From Nonomuraea sp. PA05 (lineage in GTDB: Bacteria; Actinomycetota; Actinomycetes; Streptosporangiales; Streptosporangiaceae): a stretch of DNA of 64,000 bases. The notes below the pieces were generated by a model. It worked only from the letters and a program-made list of their open reading frames with translations. It was not told the origin of the DNA and did no database searches. The stretch lies in assembly GCF_008086045.1 (NCBI RefSeq), contig NZ_VSEY01000001.1:310001-374000 (forward strand), read 5' to 3'. Positions within the stretch are counted from its first letter, which is position 1. Each line of letters begins with the position of its first letter. Of the stretch, positions 49,145 to 56,816 are shown piece by piece. Position numbers and translations under genes: made by a program.

Positions 49145-49381
49145 GTGACCCCCGTGACCGCCCGCCAGGCCGCCGAACGACTCGAACGGGAGCCGTGCAC
49201 GATCCGCCAGTGGGCGCACCGCTACAAGGTGCGCGCCCTCGGCCGCGCCGGACGCGAGACCGTGTACGACTACGGGGACCTGGCCACGATCGAATGGTGC
49301 ATCTGGGACGGCCAGGAGGTCCCGGCCACGCCGGAGGACCGCGACGAGCTTCGTGCCGCTCGCCGAGAAACCGCCACGTGA
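49145..49381 (+). CDS. Excisionase/MerR-like HTH protein
   Basis: 78 aa; GTG 49145 preferred, GTG 49139 or 49154 also possible. VTARQAAERLEREPCTIRQWAHRYKVRALGR followed by VYDYGDLATIEW is the MerR/excisionase winged-helix pattern (helix, turn, recognition helix with TIRxW, wing, DL). Such proteins direct integrase toward excision or act as small regulators. An integrase lies 6 kb to the right, so a xis role is possible. Confidence 0.65.
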   Translation: MTPVTARQAAERLEREPCTIRQWAHRYKVRALGRAGRETVYDYGDLATIEWCIWDGQEVPATPEDRDELRAARRETAT

Positions 49382-49383
49382 TC

Positions 49384-49560
49384 TCAGTCTGCGGGAATCT
49401 CCTCAAGGTGTACGAGGTAGGTGGTCCCATCCGCCAACTGGACGGTGAACTCCTCCTCGACACCGTTAAGGTGTGCGACGTCGGAGCAGTGCACCACCCA
49501 GTCGATCTGCAGGGCACTCTCGTGGAGCTTCTGGGAGAGGAAGGAGAGATACCAGACCAT
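49384..49560 (-). CDS. 58-aa hypothetical protein
   Basis: Minus strand, ATG 49560 with AGAGGA 6 bp upstream. Sequence begins MVWYLSFLSQKLHES and has a strand pair (EEEFTVQLADGTTYLVHLEEI). Ends 2 bp from the convergent xis-like gene. Good ribosome site and codon pattern support it; no family is recognised. Confidence 0.55.
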   Translation of the reverse strand: MVWYLSFLSQKLHESALQIDWVVHCSDVAHLNGVEEEFTVQLADGTTYLVHLEEIPAD

Positions 49561-49571
49561 GGCTGATCCTC

Positions 49572-49655
49572 TCAGAACTCACGAGTGTCGCGCCGGGCAC
49601 GAGTAGGCTTGATCAGCAGGACCGTCGTGCATGGCACCTCGATGTCGTCGCTCAT
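49572..49655 (-). CDS. 27-aa small ORF
   Basis: Minus strand, ATG 49655 behind a strong GGGAGGA. Product MSDDIEVPCTTVLLIKPTRA plus a short basic end. It lies 11 bp upstream of the 49560 start and could be its coupled leader. The size makes it uncertain. Confidence 0.4.
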   Translation of the reverse strand: MSDDIEVPCTTVLLIKPTRARRDTREF

Positions 49656-49695
49656 GCTCCGATCCTCCCACCGGCCCGGCCGCGCTGTCCTTGCC

Positions 49696-49812
49696 TCACC
49701 GCAGCAGAGCGACGACGACGGGCACACTCACCGTCAATACGATCACGCATAAGCGCAGCGTCGTGCCCCAGCACTTGATCGCTTCTCGCAAGATCTGGGT
49801 GCTGACCTGCAT
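49696..49812 (-). CDS. 38-aa single-helix membrane peptide
   Basis: Minus strand, ATG 49812 with GAGGAGG. Amphipathic start (STQILREAIKCWGTTLR), then one transmembrane helix (LCVIVLTVSVPVVVALL). Very small membrane peptides of this plan occur in actinomycetes; the function is unknown. Confidence 0.5.
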   Translation of the reverse strand: MQVSTQILREAIKCWGTTLRLCVIVLTVSVPVVVALLR

Positions 49813-49926
49813 GGCTTCCTCCTCAGCTCGGGGGGTGGATGCCTCCAGCGTGGCAACCGCCGGTAGAGGTGTGATGGGTGCTCGGTTGTGCGGTCCGGTA
49901 TAGGTTCCTGAACGAAAGGCCCCCTT

Positions 49927-50151
49927 ATGGAGATCCGACCGCGCGTCCGCATCGTCGGCGCCGAACGCCACCAGCTCGCTCAGCACCTGGCCAGCCGCTA
50001 CCAGGCGGGGGAATCCGTCCGCGCGCTCTCCCTCGCGATCGGCCGATCGTACGGGTTCGTCCACACGCTGCTGGAGGAGGCGAGCGTCGAGCTGCGCCAC
50101 CGCGGCGGCAACCAGCGCAGCCGGCCCGCGGCGGCCGGGGCAGCGAAGTGA
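49927..50151 (+). CDS. Small helix-turn-helix protein
   Basis: 74 aa, ATG 49927 with GAAAGG upstream. LASRYQAGESVRALSLAIGRSYGFVHTLLEEASVELRHRGG is a compact HTH with the GRSYGFVH recognition-helix signature of a conserved small actinomycete regulator family, with a basic C-terminus. Probably DNA-binding; the target is unknown. Confidence 0.75.
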   Translation: MEIRPRVRIVGAERHQLAQHLASRYQAGESVRALSLAIGRSYGFVHTLLEEASVELRHRGGNQRSRPAAAGAAK

Positions 50152-50303
50152 CGCCCGCCGAGATCGCCGCCACGAAGGCGGCAGAGCTGCTGGACAAGGC
50201 CGAGGAATACATCCTCGACGAGGGGGCCGTGAAGAACTGCGTGGCCATCGCGGACGGCTGGATGCGGCTGCACCTGGCTATCACGACCGGTGCTGTCAGG
50301 TGA
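50148..50303 (+). CDS. 51-aa hypothetical protein
   Basis: GTG 50148 overlaps the HTH gene (GTGA). Helical: EIAATKAAELLDKAEEYILD, then NCVAIADGWMRLHLAI. No family is recognised; coupling supports translation. Confidence 0.5.
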   Translation: MTPAEIAATKAAELLDKAEEYILDEGAVKNCVAIADGWMRLHLAITTGAVR

Positions 50304-50320
50304 CGCGGCATCTGGCCGCG

Positions 50321-50374
50321 TGCCAACCAAAGTGGCCAAACAATTGGCCGCTGCCATCGGAAGTGGCCAGCGCG
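50321..50374. repeat. Tandem 18-bp repeats (TGCCA-CCAAAGTGGCCA)
   Basis: tgccaaccaaagtggcca (50321-50338) and tgccatcggaagtggcca (50352-50369). The same unit occurs as an inverted pair at 51537-51591. The four copies flank a 1.2-kb segment with two cargo-like genes. Confidence 0.7.
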
Positions 50375-50489
50375 GTAGCCGAGCGTACGGAATGGACCTT
50401 CGCCGTGGGAGTGCATGACTTCCGCCCTGACGCTACGTAGAGTAATCTTTTCCTGACTTTCGGTTGCTCTACGTACAGGAGACAATGCC

Positions 50490-50870
50490 TTGACGTCACG
50501 ATCACTCCGCACCCTGGCCACACTGGCGCTGGCCGCCACGGCCGCCACCAGCGTCGCCACCCCCGCCACCGCCGAAACCGACGCCCCGTACGCGCGGGCC
50601 GCCGCCTCCGTTGCTGCGGACGGCAACCTGATCCACGGCAAGAACATCGTCTCCACCAGGCGCACCGCCACCGGCCGCTACTGCGTCCAGGTCGACGACC
50701 GGATCAACCTGTCCAACGCGGTCATCCACGTCACCGTCCACGGGTCTCGAATTGGGAGCGCCGTCACTCCCTCCCCTAACTGCGGCAACGCCGCCGACAC
50801 CATCGCCGTGAGCATCGTCACCTACCAAGGCAATTCGGGGGACACCGGCTTCTACCTGTCCATCTCCTAA
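50490..50870 (+). CDS. Small secreted protein
   Basis: 126 aa from TTG 50490 with AGGAG at 50477-50481. Signal peptide LRTLATLALAATAATSVATP with an ATAE cleavage site. The mature part is beta-rich with two Cys (YCVQVDD, PNCGNAAD). No family is recognised. Upstream there is a repeated ctacgtagag/ctctacgta element. Confidence 0.65.
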   Translation: MTSRSLRTLATLALAATAATSVATPATAETDAPYARAAASVAADGNLIHGKNIVSTRRTATGRYCVQVDDRINLSNAVIHVTVHGSRIGSAVTPSPNCGNAADTIAVSIVTYQGNSGDTGFYLSIS

Positions 50871-51023
50871 CCGAACTCCCCGCCGACAGCAGGCAGGGCT
50901 TGCAGGCGCGCACAGCTCCGACGCGCCACCGCGTTGGGAGCTGTGCGCGCTACTTGGGCGATGGCTGCTTCTCGCAATCGCGATTGACCGTAAGTCACCC
51001 CGAGAAGAGGAAGGAAACTCTCC

Positions 51024-51443
51024 GTGACGCATGCTGCTACTCACCGGGCGATACACGAGGCGTTCTCGCGCAGGAATTTCGATGAAGTGGCTGCGAAGCA
51101 GCACCCAAGCACCGAATACCGCGATCGGGCGCGACAACTCACCGCCAACGGTCCGGCCGAGTCCATCGACTACCTGAAGGGGTGGACGACTGCCTTCTCC
51201 GACGCGGTCTTCGCCGATGGGATGTACCTGGACGGCACCGATCACAGCGTCTCGTTCTGCACGATGCGAGGCACAAACGACGGCCCGTTTGGACCGTTTC
51301 CGGCCACCGGCAGCACGGTCGGGGTGCCGTTGTGTGAGGTCTTCCACTACGACGCAGACGGCCAGGTCATCGGCGCTGATCTCTTCTATGACGCAACGGC
51401 GTTCCTGGTTCAACTCGGCCACGCAGAAGCTCCGCCAGCCTGA
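51024..51443 (+). CDS. SnoaL-like (NTF2-fold) protein
   Basis: 139 aa from GTG 51024 with GGAAGGAAA upstream. IHEAFSRRNFDEVAAKQHPSTEYRD, then LKGWTTAFSDAVF and VCEVFHYDADGQVIGADLFYD-type end match SnoaL/ester-cyclase-like NTF2 folds. Such proteins are isomerases, cyclases or of unknown function. Cargo-like; no pathway nearby. Confidence 0.75.
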   Translation: MTHAATHRAIHEAFSRRNFDEVAAKQHPSTEYRDRARQLTANGPAESIDYLKGWTTAFSDAVFADGMYLDGTDHSVSFCTMRGTNDGPFGPFPATGSTVGVPLCEVFHYDADGQVIGADLFYDATAFLVQLGHAEAPPA

Positions 51444-51536
51444 GTTCGCGAGCACGACCGGGGACCTCGTATACCGTGTCCGGCTCCATCTTCGGCGAGG
51501 GGTGCCATCCCTCAAAGGACCCATCTCGCCGGAGAT

Positions 51537-51591
51537 TGGCCACTTTGGATGGCAACGCATCGCCCGCCGACTGTGCCATCCAAAGTGGCCA
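51537..51591. repeat. 18-bp perfect inverted repeat (TGGCCACTTTGGATGGCA)
   Basis: Arms tggccactttggatggca (51537-51554) and tgccatccaaagtggcca (51574-51591) with a 19-nt centre. Related to the tandem copies at 50321-50374. Could be a terminator of the SnoaL-like gene, an operator, or ends of an old insertion. Confidence 0.75.
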
Positions 51592-51692
51592 GCGCGAGGT
51601 CACGCCATGCTCAAAGGCCAGATCAGATGTCACCTGACAGGTGCGATCATGCGCTTCTCGCCGGACTGACCAGTCCTCGGGATGCAAATGGC

Positions 51693-51720
51693 GGAGCCCG
51701 CCGACAACACGGCGGGCTCC
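51693..51720 (-). terminator. Terminator hairpin of the leftward operon
   Basis: Arms ggagcccgccg (51693-51703) and cggcgggctcc (51710-51720), just past the stop at 51731 of the last gene of the 51.7-54.6 kb minus-strand operon. Confidence 0.8.
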
Positions 51721-51730
51721 AGACCGTCAA

Positions 51731-51937
51731 TCAGATCAGGCGCAGCGCGGCGGCTCGCTCCGCCCGGACCTGCCTCATCTGCTCGGCCTCTTCGGGCGTA
51801 TACAGGTGGTCGTCCTCGCCATCGGGGTCGTCGTGGTAGACCTGCGACACCACCCACGCGCGAGCGGTGTCCTCGTCGGGGGCCCGAACGGACTGGTGGT
51901 CGCCGGTCTCGGGGATCTCGAACTCGAACAGAGGCAC
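51731..51937 (-). CDS. 68-aa acidic protein
   Basis: Minus strand, ATG 51937, with AGGAGG upstream. MPLFEFEIPETGDHQSVRAP (strands) then a Tyr/Asp-rich segment and a helix (EEAEQMRQVRAERAAAL). Last gene of the leftward operon. No family is recognised. Confidence 0.6.
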   Translation of the reverse strand: MPLFEFEIPETGDHQSVRAPDEDTARAWVVSQVYHDDPDGEDDHLYTPEEAEQMRQVRAERAAALRLI

Positions 51938-51948
51938 CAGACCTCCTC

Positions 51949-52260
51949 CTAATGAAGGTAGCTGCGCAGTCTGACAGCAGCCGCACGCGCGGCGCGGGCT
52001 CCCTCCTCCGCGTTGATCTCGTCAGCGGGCAGCGGGTCGCTCTCTCGGCCCAGGTACAGGTCAGCGTGATCGCACACCAGCGCCATGGTGACCTCGTCGT
52101 AGAAGCGGCTGACCTCCGAGTAGTCGTCGGGAATCTGGGCGTTCGGGTGCCCGGCCAGTGCGATTCGTACGGCGCCATCCGGACTCAGACCGGGCCCTCC
52201 GTCGAGGAGGTTGGCCACCGTGTCCAGCATGTCGGCCACGCGAGCCCAGTCGGTGCTCAT
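51949..52260 (-). CDS. Hypothetical helical protein
   Basis: Minus strand, 103 aa from ATG 52260 (ATGA overlap with its upstream neighbour). Helical (VADMLDTVANLLDGG; EVTMALVCDHADLYLG) with an Arg/Ala end. No family is recognised. Confidence 0.6.
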   Translation of the reverse strand: MSTDWARVADMLDTVANLLDGGPGLSPDGAVRIALAGHPNAQIPDDYSEVSRFYDEVTMALVCDHADLYLGRESDPLPADEINAEEGARAARAAAVRLRSYLH

Positions 52261-52658
52261 GAGCACCTCGCCAGTTCGACGGCGTGCGCCTGACCCCACA
52301 TGGCCTGCGCCACCTCGTCCAGATCGCTGCCCTCGACGTTCTGGTGTGACCAGTCCTCGACCTGCCGGAACAGGCGGGCCACCTCACGCGCCGTGCTACG
52401 GGCGCTACCTGTCGGGATGTGTGCCACGTCCACGCTCGTGAGGCCGTCGAAGGTGCTGAATGTGGCGCTGGCGTAGTGCAGCTCCAAGGCGCGGGCGGCG
52501 ACCTGGTACCGCGCCTGCTGGCCACAGTCGTCGCAGTGCGCTGGCTGGTCACCCCAGATGGCGCGGGTGAGCGCCTGCTCAGGGTCGAGACCGTGGTCGC
52601 CGAGCATAATGTCGGCCGCCCGCTCCAGCACGTATGCGATGCACGCGAAGCTGACCAT
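52257..52658 (-). CDS. Hypothetical protein with CDDCG motif
   Basis: Minus strand, 133 aa from ATG 52658. Starts MVSFACIAYVLERAADIMLG and contains HCDDCGQQARYQ, a likely metal-binding turn. The start overlaps the stop of the upstream gene. No family is recognised. Confidence 0.6.
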   Translation of the reverse strand: MVSFACIAYVLERAADIMLGDHGLDPEQALTRAIWGDQPAHCDDCGQQARYQVAARALELHYASATFSTFDGLTSVDVAHIPTGSARSTAREVARLFRQVEDWSHQNVEGSDLDEVAQAMWGQAHAVELARCS

Positions 52659-53017
52659 CAGCGCGCCCCCGTCCCCATGCGGTACATGCAGGCCACGACC
52701 ACCGGTAAGTGGCCGAACGGGATCATGACCCGGTGGGTGGTCCGGCCGTCCAACGTCCGATGCACGTCGATGCCGCCCTCCTCCACGAAGAACGTGAGCA
52801 GCGGGCTGTCGTCCTCGTCGCCCAGCGCGATGACGAGCGAGGGGACGCCGGGCTTGGGCGTCGAGAGCAGGTCGATAACCCACAGGGCCGCCATCGGTGC
52901 AAGGGGGATGGGCTGGCCGGACACGTCTAGGACGATCGACCCGTATCGAGCGTCGTCGGCCGCGGCCCGCACGTCCAGGAAGGTGCCGTCCGGGCCGGCG
53001 TAGATGGGCGTGTTCAT
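52658..53017 (-). CDS. Hypothetical protein sharing an N-terminal motif with 54263-54637
   Basis: Minus strand, 119 aa from ATG 53017. IYAGPDGTFLDVRAAADDARYGSIVLDVSG parallels LYTAPDGTYFDVIDALPDAPAGSVIVNVSG-type sequence of the gene at 54263, so the two are paralogues within one operon. Beta-rich remainder. The function is unknown. Confidence 0.65.
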   Translation of the reverse strand: MNTPIYAGPDGTFLDVRAAADDARYGSIVLDVSGQPIPLAPMAALWVIDLLSTPKPGVPSLVIALGDEDDSPLLTFFVEEGGIDVHRTLDGRTTHRVMIPFGHLPVVVACMYRMGTGAR

Positions 53018-53325
53018 CTCGACCACCACACCACGTCGAGGGCCAGCAGCAGCACCCATCCCAACCCGCCTACGGTGGCCGACCGGAGCAGAACCTCCCC
53101 GTACCGCCAGACGCCATAGGTGACGCGCAGGCAGAAGCCGGCGGTGATGAGCGTGGGCACCCAGGCCGCCCACCGCCAGTACGGGTAGACCAGCCCCAGC
53201 TCGTGCAGCAGCCACGCGAACGTACTCCATTTGCTGATGGCCGCCAGGCCGAGCAGGAGGAACGCGAGGGATACTGCCATTTCCAGGCGAGCCAGGGTGA
53301 TGAACATCGGTGCCCTCTTATTCAC
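53014..53325 (-). CDS. Small polytopic membrane protein
   Basis: Minus strand, 103 aa from ATG 53325. Three hydrophobic helices: MAVSLAFLLLGLAAI, RWAAWVPTLITAGFCLRV and GGLGWVLLLALDVVW. Only membrane protein of the leftward operon. No family is recognised. Confidence 0.65.
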   Translation of the reverse strand: MNKRAPMFITLARLEMAVSLAFLLLGLAAISKWSTFAWLLHELGLVYPYWRWAAWVPTLITAGFCLRVTYGVWRYGEVLLRSATVGGLGWVLLLALDVVWWSR

Positions 53326-53818
53326 CGGCGTCTCCCTCGCTGACGGGAGGAAGCGGCTCGTCCCCTGGCGCCCGGTGGGGCTGAGGGAGGTCGCACTCCG
53401 TCCACTCCAGTGCAGTCGTGTGCTCCGCCAGCGGCCGACCGCAGGAAGGACAGCCTTCGCTGCGAGCCCGTTGGAGGCGGATCCGGTCCCGCTCCGCCTC
53501 CAGCAGTCCGTTCAGCGCGCCGTAGATTGCGGCCTCTCGCTCGGTGTAGAGCTGGACGCCCAGGTCGGCGGCGTACTGGAACGCGGGCCCCTTGTGCGGG
53601 GTGATGGTCATCAGACCGTCGTTGTCGGCGAGGTCGGCGACCACGATGACCGGCTCGTCGCCTTCTCCGAACATCGGGTGCAGGATGACGTCGCCGATCT
53701 CCAGCAGGTGCGCCGCCTTGATGCTGGGGTCGTTGTCGGCGCAGGCGAGCCGCTGTTCCCAGGTCGTGTGCTGGGCGTACAGCTCGCCGCAGTGGCAGAG
53801 GGCCAGGATGTCAGTCAC
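53318..53818 (-). CDS. Hypothetical protein with Cys-rich ends
   Basis: Minus strand, 166 aa from GTG 53818. N-terminus LALCHCGELYAQH, C-terminal CPSCGRPLAEH: two similar C-x-C-G/C-x-x-C-G knuckles that may pair in one zinc site. The centre has a barrel-like strand set (IGDVILHPMFGEGDEPVIVVAD). No family is recognised. Confidence 0.6.
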   Translation of the reverse strand: MTDILALCHCGELYAQHTTWEQRLACADNDPSIKAAHLLEIGDVILHPMFGEGDEPVIVVADLADNDGLMTITPHKGPAFQYAADLGVQLYTEREAAIYGALNGLLEAERDRIRLQRARSEGCPSCGRPLAEHTTALEWTECDLPQPHRAPGDEPLPPVSEGDAGE

Positions 53819-54140
53819 CCGTACTGCCCCCCTCCGCCTGCCAGACGGTGACCAGTGCTCTTGCCACCGCAGGCCAGTCAGCGCCCTCGATCTGCTCGTG
53901 GGTGAGGTCGGTGTGGAGGCGGGTGTCGTGGTCGTTGATTCCCGACCGGTCGGGGTTCCAGTGGTAGCTGACCAGGGTGTATAGCTCAGTGAGGTACTGC
54001 TGGCGGTCGCCGGGGTACTCGATCCCGGGGTCCGGGTGGCCGGTGGCGTGGCGTGCTCGGTAGATGGCGTCCTCCCGCACGTAGTCGGGCGCGTTGAGGA
54101 GCCACTGGGTGATGCACTCGGTGGGATTCAGCTCACTCAT
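53811..54140 (-). CDS. Hypothetical protein
   Basis: Minus strand, 109 aa from ATG 54140. Tyr/Trp-rich helical protein (QQYLTELYTLVSYHWNPDRSG; WPAVARALVTVWQAEG). Overlaps its neighbours on both sides by 8 bp. No family is recognised. Confidence 0.6.
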   Translation of the reverse strand: MSELNPTECITQWLLNAPDYVREDAIYRARHATGHPDPGIEYPGDRQQYLTELYTLVSYHWNPDRSGINDHDTRLHTDLTHEQIEGADWPAVARALVTVWQAEGGSTGD

Positions 54141-54270
54141 CGCTGGTGACCTCCTCGCCCTCGCTGGCGGGGACCTGGTCGGCCCAGGGCGTGCACCCGT
54201 CCGGGAAGCAGATCTCTTCCCAGCTCGGGTAGGTGATCACGCGAGGGGTCTCCGGGTTCGTCTTACTCAC
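54133..54270 (-). CDS. 45-aa hypothetical protein
   Basis: Minus strand, GTG 54270 within the end of the gene at 54263, stop at 54133 within the start of the gene at 54140. ITYPSWEEICFPDGCTPWAD in the middle, acidic end. The double 8-bp overlap, as elsewhere in this operon, supports translation. Confidence 0.5.
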   Translation of the reverse strand: MSKTNPETPRVITYPSWEEICFPDGCTPWADQVPASEGEEVTSDE

Positions 54271-54637
54271 CGCTCGTGACCTCCTCGACGGCGGCGCGCA
54301 CGGCGTCGGCCTGGTCGTGGGGGAGCGTCACCTGGCCGTTGCTCCCGCAGGCCGGGAAGCTGACGTTCAGAATCAGGCCGTGCGGGTCGGAGGTGGCGGT
54401 CAGCCACAGCGTGCCGTCCGGGTCGGAGATCGGGATCGTGATCTGGCCGTGCTGGGCGTTCGGGCCGAGCATGGCGAGTACCTGCGCGAGGTCGTCCGGC
54501 TCCAGCCCGAAGAGGATGCCGGAGACGTTGACGATGACCGATCCGGCCGGGGCGTCGGGGAGCGCGTCGATGACGTCGAAGTACGTGCCGTCCGGCGCGG
54601 TGTAGAGCAGGGTCTTGGTGTCGAGGTAGTCGTTCAT
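54263..54637 (-). CDS. Hypothetical protein, paralogue of 52658-53017
   Basis: Minus strand, 124 aa from ATG 54637. TAPDGTYFDVIDALPDAP and SVIVNVSGILFGLEP repeat the N-terminal module of the 52658 gene; the rest is beta-rich (GQITIPISDPDGTLWLTATS). First gene of the leftward operon, with the TCCTCGCGAAAGG leader (54650-54662) before it. The function is unknown. Confidence 0.65.
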   Translation of the reverse strand: MNDYLDTKTLLYTAPDGTYFDVIDALPDAPAGSVIVNVSGILFGLEPDDLAQVLAMLGPNAQHGQITIPISDPDGTLWLTATSDPHGLILNVSFPACGSNGQVTLPHDQADAVRAAVEEVTSGE

Positions 54638-54732
54638 GGTGGCGTTTGTCCTTTCGCGAGGAATGGGGGCCACCGTACGGCCGGCGTGGTGATCGAGTCG
54701 CGAGCCTGCTGAAATCTGGCCGGAGACACGAA

Positions 54733-54759
54733 GAAGCCCGCCGACGCGCGGCGGGCTTC
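54733..54759 (-). terminator. Terminator hairpin
   Basis: Arms gaagcccgccg (54733-54743) and cggcgggcttc (54749-54759), after the stop at 54776 of the minus-strand gene. Confidence 0.8.
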
Positions 54760-54775
54760 AGGTGTGCAGGGCCGG

Positions 54776-54964
54776 TCAGCCGGTGATCGCCTTCCGGGCC
54801 AGGTCCTTCACCTCCTGCTGCAACTCCGGCGAGTACGGCAGGTGCTCGAACGTGGCGATCGGGATGTCCTCGTGGAGGATCGTGTAGCTGCTCGGGTCGT
54901 GCAAATTGTAGGTGACGGTGTACGAGTGGCCGGTCACCTGGAACGAGCTGATGTCCTGAAGCAT
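54776..54964 (-). CDS. 62-aa hypothetical protein
   Basis: Minus strand, ATG 54964 with AAAGGAC in a TCCTCGCGAAAAGG leader. Beta-rich (SSFQVTGHSYTVTYNLHDPS; SYTILHEDIPIATFEHLPY) then a helix. Single-gene unit with its own terminator. No family is recognised. Confidence 0.6.
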   Translation of the reverse strand: MLQDISSFQVTGHSYTVTYNLHDPSSYTILHEDIPIATFEHLPYSPELQQEVKDLARKAITG

Positions 54965-55046
54965 GGCGGGTGTCCTTTTCGCGAGGAAGCCGCCGCCACG
55001 GTACGACCAGAACCTAGATCATGTCGGGAGCCCGCTGAGATTCGCG

Positions 55047-55604
55047 TTACGGGACGAGGATGTTGATTAGAACGCCAATCGGGATCGAAACCGCCGCGCC
55101 CAGCGCAAAGAACATCCACTGAGTACGTCGCTCCGCGCGGATGGTGGCCTTCGTCTCACCGACGAGGATCTGGCGGATCCTTTCGGCCTGCTCCTTGTCA
55201 ATTTCAAGCAGGCGTTCCTGCTCGGCAGCCTGAGACAAGAGCGCATCACGAGCAGCCTGTTGCGCGCGTAGATCACGATCCAACTCGTCCATCAGGGTCG
55301 CCGCCTCGCCGAAGGCTTCGTTGACCCGCTTGATGCGGTGCCGAAGCCGATCGCCGGGGTCCTCGTCGGCAGAGTCCCAGTCACTGCCGAGAAAGCTGAC
55401 AAAGACGTGGACGACCCCAAGCAGAAACACCAGGCCAGCAAACCCGAGAGGTATCTTGATCACCAGAGGCAAGCCCGCAGTCCAGCCACGAATGGTCTCC
55501 TCTAGACCGATCGCGTCGCCAGCATATGACATCCCGAAGATCGCGCCCACCAGGAGGGCGGCGAGACCGATGCGGGCCTTGTGATCTTTAAGCCATTGCA
55601 TCAC
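55047..55604 (-). CDS. Membrane-anchored coiled-coil protein
   Basis: Minus strand, 185 aa from ATG 55604 (55601 also possible). Two N-terminal transmembrane helices (ARIGLAALLVGAIFGMSYAG; IPLGFAGLVFLLGVVHVFVS), a long heptad-type helix (about 95-150) and a C-terminal transmembrane helix (FFALGAAVSIPIGVLINIL). No family is recognised; it resembles structural membrane scaffolds only in plan. Confidence 0.65.
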   Translation of the reverse strand: MMQWLKDHKARIGLAALLVGAIFGMSYAGDAIGLEETIRGWTAGLPLVIKIPLGFAGLVFLLGVVHVFVSFLGSDWDSADEDPGDRLRHRIKRVNEAFGEAATLMDELDRDLRAQQAARDALLSQAAEQERLLEIDKEQAERIRQILVGETKATIRAERRTQWMFFALGAAVSIPIGVLINILVP

Positions 55605-55628
55605 TCCATTGCAGCGGCCGACCGTGAC

Positions 55629-55730
55629 CTACGTTGCCTCCGTGATCATATTGCGATCTTGGAGCGGGCGCACATACCTACACGCGCACAGGTAACCGAT
55701 GCGGACACGCTTGTGCGAGTTGTCGTTCAT
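55629..55730 (-). CDS. 33-aa small ORF downstream of integrase
   Basis: Minus strand, ATG 55730, with AGGGATC spacing 3-9 bp right after the integrase stop. MNDNSHKRVRIGYLCACRYV, then a basic stretch. It may be coupled to int, or may mark the region where attP would lie. Weakly supported. Confidence 0.35.
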   Translation of the reverse strand: MNDNSHKRVRIGYLCACRYVRPLQDRNMITEAT

Positions 55731-55738
55731 GGTGATCC

Positions 55739-56722
55739 CTATTCGTCCACGGTCAGCTTGTCAATGGCGGCCTGGCGGTCGGCGTCGGTGGGCAGGGTGT
55801 AGCGGCGGGCAGTCTCGAGCGAGTGGCCCAGCAGCTCTGCGATAGTGACGACATCCTCACCTTCGCGAGCAAGCTTCGTGCCGAGGGTGTGCCGCAGGAC
55901 GTGGCTGGTGAAGTCTTCGTCGCGGCCGACCTCGATCCCGGCCCGGTCAGCGATGCCGTTCAGTACGTCGGTGGCGGAGCGGGCGGAGAGCCGTCCACCA
56001 CGGGTGTTGAGAAACAGCGCCTTAGTCTTGTCGGCGCCGCGCAGGCTGGCTCGCTCGGTCAGGTACGTCTCCAACTCGGTACGGAGCTTGACGTGCATGT
56101 TGACCTCGCGGTACTTGCCGTTCTTGCCCATGCGAATGATGAGCACGCCCTTACGGGCGCTGATGTGCAAGTCGTCGATGTCGAGCGCGACGAGCTCGTG
56201 AATGCGGGGGCCGGCGTAGAAGGCGGTGTAACCCATGGCGCGGTCGCGGGGTGCGCACAGCGCCGTCTCGCGCAGGAATCGCAACTGGGCTCGCTGATCG
56301 AGCGAACGCGGAGCGAGGTTGGGAAGCGCGGTGCGTTTGGCGGCTGCGGGGCCGAGGCCGAGACGGCGGTTGAAGTCGTCTATGGCGGTCAGGTGCGCGT
56401 TGACGGTGGTGGGCTTGCGCTTGAGCACGGTCAGGAGATGGGCGCGGTAGTCCCGGGCGGCCCAGTCGCGGGTGGCGGGGTCGATGAGCGGGTCGCCGTC
56501 GAGGTCGGTCGCGTCGAGCCAGGCGAGGTACTGGCGGACGCGAGAAAGGTAGTTCCGGCGGGTGTCGTCGTCGAGCCGGAGAAGTGGGTCATTGACGGCG
56601 GTTTCATAGGCGGCGTAGACGTCGGTGTAGCGGTCGGGTACGGGTGTGGCGGTGGCTCCTGGACGTCGGCGGCTGGGGCGCTCATACGTTGTGGGATCTT
56701 GGTCTCTGATATCGGAAGTCAT
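55739..56722 (-). CDS. int: Tyrosine-type integrase/recombinase
   Basis: Minus strand, 327 aa from ATG 56722; the frame extends upstream to 56833, but that part spans the palindrome and lacks coding character. All catalytic residues are visible: Arg173 (AGPRIHEL), His274 and Arg277 (SHVLRHT), His300 (LLGHS) and Tyr308 (ARRYT). The N-terminal SAM-like core-binding domain (about 30-130) includes YLSRVRQYLAWLDATD. XerC/D-like length. It would integrate or resolve the element; attP is expected nearby but cannot be identified without the host site. Confidence 0.92.
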   Translation of the reverse strand: MTSDIRDQDPTTYERPSRRRPGATATPVPDRYTDVYAAYETAVNDPLLRLDDDTRRNYLSRVRQYLAWLDATDLDGDPLIDPATRDWAARDYRAHLLTVLKRKPTTVNAHLTAIDDFNRRLGLGPAAAKRTALPNLAPRSLDQRAQLRFLRETALCAPRDRAMGYTAFYAGPRIHELVALDIDDLHISARKGVLIIRMGKNGKYREVNMHVKLRTELETYLTERASLRGADKTKALFLNTRGGRLSARSATDVLNGIADRAGIEVGRDEDFTSHVLRHTLGTKLAREGEDVVTIAELLGHSLETARRYTLPTDADRQAAIDKLTVDE

Positions 56723-56816
56723 ATTGGTGTCCTGTTGACCTCGGAGAATCGAAATATCGGAAGCCGTACCTGGAGCGCGCTTCTTATATTCACAAGTATC
56801 TGAAGTCTGGCATTTC

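Noticed and set aside
55629..55740. attP next to the integrase 3' end
   Set aside because: No tRNA-like 3' end or direct repeat partner can be recognised in the window, so no attachment site can be claimed.
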